This document shows positions 1 to 3,935 of a DNA stretch of 5,394 nt, piece by piece. The notes beneath the pieces are model-generated. The model searched no databases, was not told the DNA's origin, and saw only the letters and a program-made list of their open reading frames with translations. The DNA lies in contig JASEIZ010000152.1 of the NCBI GenBank assembly GCA_030017395.1, forward strand, positions 1 to 5,394, given 5' to 3'. Position 1 is the stretch's first letter; each line of letters opens with the position of its first letter. The DNA comes from Desulfobacterales bacterium (GTDB lineage Bacteria > Desulfobacterota > Desulfobacteria > Desulfobacterales > ETH-SRB1). Position numbers and translations under genes: made by a program.

Positions 1-55
1 AAGGGAAGGCGGTCGAACTGTCGGCGCCGGAGTGGTAAGTGAAATCATTGAATAA
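1..55 (+). CDS. tuf: Elongation factor Tu, C-terminal end (partial)
   Basis: Only the last 17 codons are present; the gene begins before the window. The first complete codon is at position 2 and the stop is TAA at 53-55. The readable tail is REGGRTVGAGVVSEIIE, which matches the end of the third beta-barrel domain of bacterial EF-Tu (the family ends in a GGRTVGAGVV motif). EF-Tu is the GTPase that carries aminoacyl-tRNA to the ribosomal A site in the cytoplasm. It lies 18 nt before rpmG on the same strand, which suggests co-transcription with the following genes. Whether the genome has a second tuf copy cannot be told from here. The identification rests on a short but very characteristic tail. 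Confidence 0.93.
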   Translation, partial: REGGRTVGAGVVSEIIE

Positions 56-73
56 CGGCGAAGGAGTCTTATC

Positions 74-223
74 GTGAGAACAATCATTACCCTTGCATGC
101 TCTGAATGCAAAAGAAGAAATTATACAACAACAAAAAATAAACGTACAACACCGGACAAGCTGGAATTTAGCAAGTATTGTAAATTTTGCAGAAAACATA
201 CTTTGCATAAAGAGACCAAATAA
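74..223 (+). CDS. rpmG: 50S ribosomal protein L33 (bL33), zinc-ribbon form
   Basis: This encodes 49 residues beginning MRTIITLACSECKRRNY and ending KHTLHKETK, the usual length for bL33. L33 is a small protein of the large ribosomal subunit near the E site. Cysteines at residues 9 and 12 (CSEC) and 36 and 39 (CKFC) form the two CxxC pairs of the zinc-binding form of L33. The start is GTG at 74, chosen because an AAGGAG Shine-Dalgarno lies at 61-66, 7 nt upstream, and the family's N-terminus begins exactly there. The gene sits between tuf and tRNA-Trp, the same place it holds in many bacteria. Nothing appears broken or unusual apart from the GTG start. Confidence 0.95.
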   Translation: MRTIITLACSECKRRNYTTTKNKRTTPDKLEFSKYCKFCRKHTLHKETK

Positions 224-245
224 AATAATAAAATAATGATGATGC

Positions 246-321
246 AGGCCAGTAGCTCTAACGGTAGAGCGTCGGACTCCAAATCCGAGTGTTGGGGGTT
301 CGAATCCCTCCTGGCCTGCCA
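246..321 (+). tRNA. trnW: tRNA-Trp (anticodon CCA)
   Basis: The 76-nt sequence folds by eye into a full cloverleaf. The acceptor strands AGGCCAG (246-252) and CTGGCCT (311-317) pair over 7 bp. The D stem is GCTC/GAGC (255-258 with 267-270). The anticodon stem is TCGGA/TCCGA (272-276 with 284-288) with loop CTCCAAA and anticodon CCA at 279-281. The T stem GGGGG/CCCTC includes one G-U pair and closes a TTCGAAT loop. Discriminator G318 is followed by an encoded CCA (319-321). It reads UGG codons. It is embedded between rpmG and secE with only 22 nt before it and no clear promoter there, so it is probably excised from a longer transcript. Confidence 0.97.
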
Positions 322-374
322 AATCATTTTGCAAAAGTTTTGTTTAAGGTCTGATAAGTTGATTTAGGTGCATA

Positions 375-761
375 ATGGGACGGTTACAAAGGAAAAAGCC
401 GGCAAGCCATAAGAAAGACAAGAAAAAAGATGTTGATGTAACGACATCATCACAGCTTGAAGGCAATCTTGCCATGAAGAAAGCTGCGTTGGTTGTCAGC
501 CCTTCAATGTCCGTAAAAAGAAAGCAAACTTTATCAGAGAAAAAACCGGCAAGCTGGACCAAGCAGGATAATAATTATCTGAATAAGGGATTACAGTTTC
601 TCAGAGAAGTTAAGGTTGAGCTTAAGAAGGTGGCATGGCCTACACGAAAGCAGACACTTAGTTCAACCCTTGTTGTGACAATACTTGTCATAATAATAGC
701 GCTTTTTCTCGGGGTGGTTGATATTGGCTTGTCTGCTCTTGTCCGTGTGTTTATTCAATAA
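375..761 (+). CDS. secE: Preprotein translocase subunit SecE with long hydrophilic N-terminal extension
   Basis: SecE is the small essential clamp subunit of the SecYEG channel that exports unfolded proteins through the inner membrane. The conserved core is at residues 74-128. It has an amphipathic helix (FLREVKVELKKVAWPTRKQT, with the hallmark KKVxWPT at 84-90) followed by one hydrophobic membrane helix at about 98-118. The first 70 residues are Lys/Ser/Thr-rich with no membrane segment, so the 128-residue length comes from a polar extension, unlike E. coli SecE, which reaches similar length with two additional membrane helices. The start is uncertain: ATG 375 has only a tight AGGTG (366-370) 4 nt upstream, while in-frame ATG 474 (residue 34) has GAAGG (459-463) at 10 nt and would give 95 residues. 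The gene ends 18 nt before nusG, the standard partner. Confidence 0.92.
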   Translation: MGRLQRKKPASHKKDKKKDVDVTTSSQLEGNLAMKKAALVVSPSMSVKRKQTLSEKKPASWTKQDNNYLNKGLQFLREVKVELKKVAWPTRKQTLSSTLVVTILVIIIALFLGVVDIGLSALVRVFIQ

Positions 762-779
762 TATGAGGAGAAGAAAAGA

Positions 780-1310
780 GTGGCTCTAAAATGGTATATA
801 GTCCACGTTTATTCCGGTTTTGAAAATAAAGTTAAAGCAGCCCTGGAAGAGCGAGCGGCTTCTTCCCCTCATGCTGAAAAATTCGGAGAAATTATTGTGC
901 CGACCGAAAAAATAGTTGAATTGATTAAAGGGAAAAGAAAAGAGTCGTCGCGCAAGTTCTATCCCGGATATATTTTGGTTAAAATGGAGCTTAATGATGA
1001 AACATGGCACATAGTGAATGATACAGCAAAGGTTACCGGATTTTTAGGCGGGAGAAAAAAACCAAGCTCCATTTCCGAGGAAGATGTCGAGCAGATTTTA
1101 AGCCGCATGGAGAGCGGCAAATTCAAGCCAAAGCCGAAATTCTTTTTTGAGTCTGGAGACGAAATTCGGGTCATAGACGGCCCTTTTACTAATTTTAATG
1201 GAATAGTAGAAGAAGTTAATCCTGAAAAGGGGAAGATAAGAGTTCTGATAAGTATATTCGGTCGTTCAACTCCTGTAGAATTGGAATTTGTACAAGTTGC
1301 AAAGCTATAA
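780..1310 (+). CDS. nusG: Transcription termination/antitermination factor NusG
   Basis: The product has 176 residues, the normal length of NusG. The NGN domain (about residues 4-110) binds the RNA polymerase clamp; it shows WYIVHVYSGFE near the start and FYPGYILVKM (60-69), followed by TGFLGG. A linker of alternating Lys and Pro (KFKPKPK, 114-120) leads to the KOW domain (about 126-176), with GDEIRVIDGPFTNFNG and the closing IFGRSTPVELEFVQVAKL. NusG acts in the cytoplasm on elongating polymerase. Its KOW domain contacts Rho or ribosomal protein S10, which gives termination or transcription-translation coupling. The start is GTG at 780, supported by GAGGAG at 765-770 (9 nt spacing) and by alignment with the family N-terminus. 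It follows secE by 18 nt and is followed by a 117-nt spacer before rplK. Confidence 0.97.
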   Translation: MALKWYIVHVYSGFENKVKAALEERAASSPHAEKFGEIIVPTEKIVELIKGKRKESSRKFYPGYILVKMELNDETWHIVNDTAKVTGFLGGRKKPSSISEEDVEQILSRMESGKFKPKPKFFFESGDEIRVIDGPFTNFNGIVEEVNPEKGKIRVLISIFGRSTPVELEFVQVAKL

Positions 1311-1427
1311 AAAGGCCTGTAAATAGTCGAATGGTCAACCATTCCCCCTATACGACCAATTTCCTACTCGACAACTCGACCAATTGTGAGCGAAGCGAAC
1401 TAAGTTAATATTAGGAGTAAAAAGAAA
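1311..1427 (+). repeat. nusG-rplK spacer with short iterated TCGAC/CGACCAATT motifs
   Basis: No gene is seen. CGACCAATT occurs twice (1353-1361 and 1377-1385) and ACTCGAC twice, 8 nt apart (1366-1372 and 1374-1380). The inverted form GTCGA is at 1326-1330, beside a small inverted repeat AATGG/CCATT (1330-1334 with 1339-1343). An AGCGAAGCGAACTAA stretch follows at 1389-1403. The look is of degenerate dispersed-repeat text rather than coding DNA. In E. coli the corresponding place carries the L11 operon promoter and an L1-binding mRNA leader; I could not identify either here. The rplK ribosome binding site AGGAG lies at 1413-1417, 10 nt before the ATG. Confidence 0.45.
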
Positions 1428-1850
1428 ATGGCAAAAAAGATTATTGCGCAAATAAAACTTCAGGTTAAAGCCGGTCAGGCAAATCCATCTCCTCCAATCG
1501 GTCCTGCCTTGGGGCAGCATGGAGTAAATATAATGGATTTTTGTAAAGCTTTTAATGCCAGAACGGCTAATGAAGAAGGGATGATTATACCTGTTGTTAT
1601 AACTGTTTATAAGGACAGAACATTTACATTTGTTACCAAGACACCGCCGGCCGCCGTTCTTTTAAAACAGGCGGCAAAGATAGCCAAGGGTGCAGGTGAC
1701 CCAAAGCGTGATAGAGTTGGTAAGGTTAGCCGGCAGCAGGTCGAAGAGATAGCCAGACAAAAGATGATGGATTTGAACGCTTGTGATTTAGATGCTGCGT
1801 GTAAAATAATTGCCGGTACGGCCAGAAGTATGGGTATTGATGTTGTCTGA
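1428..1850 (+). CDS. rplK: 50S ribosomal protein L11 (uL11)
   Basis: The product has 140 residues, close to the usual 141-142. L11 binds 23S rRNA at the base of the stalk (GTPase-associated centre), where elongation factors act and where thiostrepton binds. The N-terminal domain begins MAKKIIAQIKLQVKAGQANP and has the proline/glycine loop PSPPIGPALGQHG at residues 20-32. This loop contacts rRNA and is the classic site of thiostrepton-resistance changes; its prolines are all present. The C-terminal rRNA-binding domain starts near KTPPAAVLLKQAA (71-83) and ends with IIAGTARSMGIDVV. The start ATG has AGGAG 10 nt upstream. rplA follows 27 nt after the stop, which indicates an L11-L1 operon unit. 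Confidence 0.98.
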   Translation: MAKKIIAQIKLQVKAGQANPSPPIGPALGQHGVNIMDFCKAFNARTANEEGMIIPVVITVYKDRTFTFVTKTPPAAVLLKQAAKIAKGAGDPKRDRVGKVSRQQVEEIARQKMMDLNACDLDAACKIIAGTARSMGIDVV

Positions 1851-1877
1851 TCTGATATAAGGAGTGTGTGAAAGAAG

Positions 1878-2582
1878 ATGCCAAAGAGAGGAAAAAAATA
1901 TTTAAAATCCAAGGGAAAGGTTGTTGACGAAACAAGGCATCATTTTGCCGAGGCTGTTAAGAAGGCAATAGATTTATCATATGCTAAATTTGATGAAACT
2001 ATTGATGTTGCAATTCGTTTAGGGGTTGATCCCAGGCATGCCGACCAGATGGTTCGAGGAACGGTTGTTTTGCCTAATGGTCTTGGCAAGGAGATAAGAG
2101 TTCTGGTATTTGCTAAAGGTGAGAAGGAGAAAGAGGCTCTTGATGCTCGTGCGGATTTTGTCGGGAGTGACGATCTTATTGAAAAAATTAAAGGCGGATG
2201 GTTCGGCTTTGATAAGGCTGTCGCTACTCCGGATATGATGGGCTCTGTTGGAAAGATAGGAAAACTTCTTGGGCCAAGAGGGCTCATGCCAAATGCAAAG
2301 ACAGGAACGGTTACTTTTGATGTTTCCAGGGCGGTTGTTGAGCTCAAGGCTGGCAAGATAGATTTTAGGGTTGAAAAAGCAGGAATAGTCCATGCTCCTA
2401 TGGGCAAGGTTTCTTTTGGGGTGGAAAAGATCATTCAGAACTTAGGCGCCTTGTTAGAGACTATCATGCGTCTCAAACCGCCTTCCAGCAAGGGAACCTA
2501 CCTGAAAAGTATAGTAATGTCGACGACCATGGGGCCTGGAATAAAGGTAGATACAGCCAGTATTAAGGACTTAACCAAATAA
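1878..2582 (+). CDS. rplA: 50S ribosomal protein L1 (uL1)
   Basis: The product has 234 residues, the normal length. L1 forms the mobile L1 stalk of the large subunit, which helps release deacylated tRNA from the E site. In many bacteria it also represses its own operon by binding mRNA. The family signature IGKLLGPRGLMPNAKTGTV is at residues 127-145, preceded by KGGWFGFDKAVATPDMMG. The C-terminal half ends in KGTYLKSIVMSTTMGPGIKVD (205-225). The start ATG at 1878 is forced: the upstream in-frame GTG at 1866 is followed at once by a TGA. GGAG at 1861-1864 gives a rather long spacing of 13 nt, although a purine-rich GAAAGAAG lies closer. The gene is intact and follows rplK closely. Confidence 0.98.
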   Translation: MPKRGKKYLKSKGKVVDETRHHFAEAVKKAIDLSYAKFDETIDVAIRLGVDPRHADQMVRGTVVLPNGLGKEIRVLVFAKGEKEKEALDARADFVGSDDLIEKIKGGWFGFDKAVATPDMMGSVGKIGKLLGPRGLMPNAKTGTVTFDVSRAVVELKAGKIDFRVEKAGIVHAPMGKVSFGVEKIIQNLGALLETIMRLKPPSSKGTYLKSIVMSTTMGPGIKVDTASIKDLTK

Positions 2583-2737
2583 TATTAAAAAAAGACAGAG
2601 TGAAGAATAAAAAAAACAAAACAATGTTTTTGGCTCATTATTTTTCGCCTTTCATTTTTAATAAAGCAATGAAGCTTTGTAATGTTTCCGTTCAGCGGAG
2701 CAACTAATAGAATTAATTTGTAATATACATAATACTA
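2583..2737 (+). other. AT-rich 5' part of the rplJ leader, no gene
   Basis: I see no open reading frame with support here. Two small inverted repeats are visible: AAAGC/GCTTT (2663-2667 with 2674-2678) and GTT-TCCG/CGGA-GC-AAC (2684-2690 with 2696-2704, a 2-nt bulge on the 3' side). AT-rich text around 2718-2733 could hold a -10 element, but no matching -35 box was found. No convincing intrinsic terminator follows rplA, so read-through from rplA into the rplJ leader is likely. Confidence 0.5.
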
Positions 2738-2799
2738 CTGTCAAAGACCGTAGGCGCATTTTTTTATGTTTAATCGGTATTGCCGGCCTACCGAGGCAG
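2738..2799 (+). promoter_or_regulatory. L10-type ribosomal protein leader (putative L10(L12)4 binding fold)
   Basis: An outer helix CTGTC (2738-2742) pairs with GGCAG (2795-2799), including one G-U pair. An inner helix GTAGGC (2750-2755) pairs with GCCTAC (2786-2791). The two are separated by an asymmetric internal loop with AAAGACC on the 5' side and CGA on the 3' side, which is kink-turn-like. The apical part has TTTAAT (2769-2774) and a small CGG/CCG hairpin. The phrases CAAAGACCGTAGG and CCTACCGAGG, and the place just before rplJ, match what I recall of the widespread L10 leader family that binds the L10-L12 complex and mimics its 23S rRNA site. It would let surplus L10-L12 limit synthesis of rplJ-rplL and perhaps rpoB. 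The pairing is seen directly; the binding function is inferred. Confidence 0.72.
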
Positions 2800-2832
2800 A
2801 TTTATGATTTGAATGTCTCCTTCGGTTTTTTT
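2790..2832 (+). terminator. Intrinsic terminator / attenuator in the rplJ leader
   Basis: ACCGAGGCAGA (2790-2800) pairs with TCTCCTTCGGT (2816-2826) over 11 positions, with one C-C mismatch and one G-U pair, around a 15-nt loop. Seven T residues (2826-2832) follow directly. It lies inside the 5' leader, before the rplJ ribosome binding site, so it cannot be a simple end-of-operon terminator; attenuation is the natural reading. Its left arm is the same stretch that forms the 3' strands of both helices in the L10-type leader fold, so the two structures cannot coexist. No folding energy was computed. Confidence 0.68.
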
Positions 2833-2844
2833 ACAGCTTAGAGA

Positions 2845-2850
2845 GGAGGT
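2845..2850 (+). promoter_or_regulatory. Strong ribosome binding site for the TTG-started rplJ
   Basis: GGAGGT at 2845-2850, within the longer purine run GAGAGGAGGTG, is a near-perfect Shine-Dalgarno placed 10 nt before TTG 2861. It decides the start: an in-frame TAA at 2855-2857 blocks any earlier codon, and no other start codon falls before the conserved L10 N-terminus. It begins 12 nt after the terminator's T run, so it appears only on transcripts that pass the attenuator. Confidence 0.85.
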
Positions 2851-2860
2851 GTGGTAATTT

Positions 2861-3382
2861 TTGAAAAGAGATGAAAAAAAGAAAATTGTAGAAGATATTC
2901 GCAAAAGGTTTTCAGAGTCAAAGATAGTAATTCTTACAGACTATAAAGGCCTTGATGTGGAAAACATTAATGAGTTGCGCAGAAAACTTAAAAACTCGGA
3001 AGTTGAATATAAGGTGGCCAAAAACACTCTTCTTATGATAGCTTCTGAAGGGACAGACGCTGAGTTGATAAAAGATAGTTTTAAAGGTCCGAGCGCTGTA
3101 GCCTTAAGTTACACTGATCCTGTGGTTCCGGCCAAAATATTGATTGAGTTTGCAGCCTCCCACGAAGCGCTTGAAATCAAAGTCGGCGTAATGGGCGGCA
3201 AAATGCTTGATCTTACTGCGATTAGGAATCTGTCAGCTCTTCCTTCGAGGGAGGTGCTTTTAGGTCAAGTACTCTCGGTTATGAACGGTGTCCCTACTGC
3301 ACTTGTAAGAGCATTAAACGATATTACGGTTAGGCTGTTAAATGTTTTGCAGGCAATAAAGGAGCAAAAAGAAGCAGCCTGA
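2861..3382 (+). CDS. rplJ: 50S ribosomal protein L10 (uL10)
   Basis: The product has 173 residues, a normal length. L10 anchors the stalk: its N-terminal domain binds 23S rRNA near L11, and its C-terminal helix carries the L7/L12 dimers. Visible family features are KRDEKKKIVEDIRKRF at the start, the DYKGLDV segment (27-33), EYKVAKNTLL (49-58), FKGPSAVALSY (74-84) and LPSREVLLGQ (127-136). A long helical tail (about 145-172, RALNDITVRLLNVLQAIKEQK) is the L12-binding helix. The start is TTG, rare for a ribosomal protein but forced by an in-frame stop just upstream and backed by a strong Shine-Dalgarno. The gene is preceded by an attenuator-type leader and followed by rplL, its assembly partner. 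Confidence 0.97.
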   Translation: MKRDEKKKIVEDIRKRFSESKIVILTDYKGLDVENINELRRKLKNSEVEYKVAKNTLLMIASEGTDAELIKDSFKGPSAVALSYTDPVVPAKILIEFAASHEALEIKVGVMGGKMLDLTAIRNLSALPSREVLLGQVLSVMNGVPTALVRALNDITVRLLNVLQAIKEQKEAA

Positions 3383-3384
3383 TA

Positions 3385-3416
3385 TTAACCAAGATATAGG
3401 TGGCAACTTTGGTTAA
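3385..3416 (+). repeat. Inverted repeat 1 in the rplJ-rplL spacer
   Basis: TTAACCAA (3385-3392) and TTGGTTAA (3409-3416) are perfect 8-bp complements. One more G-U pair inside closes a loop of about 14 nt (3394-3407). It begins 2 nt after the rplJ stop. No T run follows, so it is not a standard terminator. As RNA it could protect the rplJ 3' end or be a processing site; that role is a guess. Confidence 0.6.
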
Positions 3417-3432
3417 CTTAAAAAATAAAACC

Positions 3433-3462
3433 TGATGAACTCAACTTTTTATGAATTCATCA
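3433..3462 (+). repeat. Inverted repeat 2, just upstream of the rplL ribosome binding site
   Basis: TGATGAA (3433-3439) pairs perfectly with TTCATCA (3456-3462) around a 16-nt loop. The same 3' arm can instead pair locally, because ATGAATTCAT (3451-3460) is itself a palindrome. The 3' arm ends 5 nt before GGAGG (3468-3472), the rplL Shine-Dalgarno, so folding here could affect how often rplL is translated relative to rplJ. Confidence 0.55.
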
Positions 3463-3481
3463 ATTTTGGAGGAAAAATAAA

Positions 3482-3868
3482 ATGGCGGATATTACCAAAG
3501 AGGATGTTATTGAGTTTGTAGCAAATATGTCGGTACTTGAGCTTTCCGAACTCGTTAAGGAGATGGAAAAGAAGTTTGGCGTTTCTGCGGCAGCGCCTGT
3601 TGCGATGATGGCGCCGGGTGCCGTTGATACGGGTGCAGGTGCCAAAGAGGAAGAAAAGACGGAGCTTGATGTTATTCTAACCGGTTTTGGTGACAAGAAA
3701 ATTCAGGTGATCAAGGAAGTCAGGGCCATTACCGGTCTTGGGCTTAAAGATGCCAAAACTCTGGTTGACGGAGTTCCTGCGCCGGTTAAGGAAGGCATTG
3801 CCAAGGATGAGGCGGAAAAAATAAAGGCCCAGCTTGAAGAAGCCGGAGCCCAGGTTGAATTAAAATAA
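3482..3868 (+). CDS. rplL: 50S ribosomal protein L7/L12 (bL12)
   Basis: The product has 128 residues, just above the usual 120-127. L7/L12 is the multi-copy stalk protein that recruits EF-Tu, EF-G and other translational GTPases and stimulates their GTP hydrolysis. The N-terminal dimerisation and L10-binding domain covers about residues 1-33 (VIEFVANMSVLELSELVKEMEKKFGV). The Ala/Pro/Gly-rich hinge covers about 34-55. The acidic C-terminal globular domain covers about 57-128, with KKIQVIKEVRAITGLGLKDAKTLVD (72-96) containing the factor-binding helix, and ending EEAGAQVELK. ATG 3482 has GGAGG 9 nt upstream. It is needed in several copies per ribosome, so the distinctive 99-nt spacer before it may matter for boosting its translation over rplJ. 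Confidence 0.98.
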   Translation: MADITKEDVIEFVANMSVLELSELVKEMEKKFGVSAAAPVAMMAPGAVDTGAGAKEEEKTELDVILTGFGDKKIQVIKEVRAITGLGLKDAKTLVDGVPAPVKEGIAKDEAEKIKAQLEEAGAQVELK

Positions 3869-3935
3869 CTAACCGATAGATAAACAAATTGATAATTAGT
3901 GCCCCAAGAGTTTAACCTAAATATTTGGAGATACT
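3869..3935 (+). other. rplL-rpoB spacer, no terminator seen
   Basis: This is a 67-nt AT-rich stretch with no inverted repeat followed by a T run, and no promoter that I can defend. It holds the rpoB ribosome binding site GGAG at 3927-3930. In E. coli the same junction is much longer and contains an attenuator and an RNase III site; here nothing comparable is visible, so rpoB is probably transcribed by simple read-through from rplL. Confidence 0.5.

Noticed and set aside
329..358. Possible promoter TTGCAA - 18 nt - GATAAG between tRNA-Trp and secE
   Set aside because: Weak matches in both boxes; not distinguishable from background in AT-rich sequence.
1383..1392. AATTGTGAGCG resembles half of the E. 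coli lac operator
   Set aside because: It is a single half-like match with no symmetric partner, and a lac-type operator before rplK makes no biological sense; chance similarity.
1384..1411. Possible promoter TTGTGA - 16 nt - TAATAT before rplK
   Set aside because: Only 4 of 6 matches in each box in AT-rich DNA, and the implied start of transcription would fall after the rplK Shine-Dalgarno at 1413-1417.
1866..1868. In-frame upstream GTG as an alternative rplA start
   Set aside because: The next codon (1869-1871) is TGA, so it cannot extend into rplA.
1940..2434. Long open frame on the minus strand opposite rplA, and similar minus-strand frames opposite nusG, rplK and rplL
   Set aside because: They lie wholly opposite well-supported ribosomal-protein or nusG genes, have no recognisable protein features and no convincing ribosome binding sites; they are by-products of the codon use on the + strand.
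2585..2660. Possible terminator after rplA (AAAAC AAT GTTTT and later T-rich text)
   Set aside because: The stem is only A-T pairs plus one C-G with a 3-nt loop, and the T-rich text does not directly follow a stable stem.
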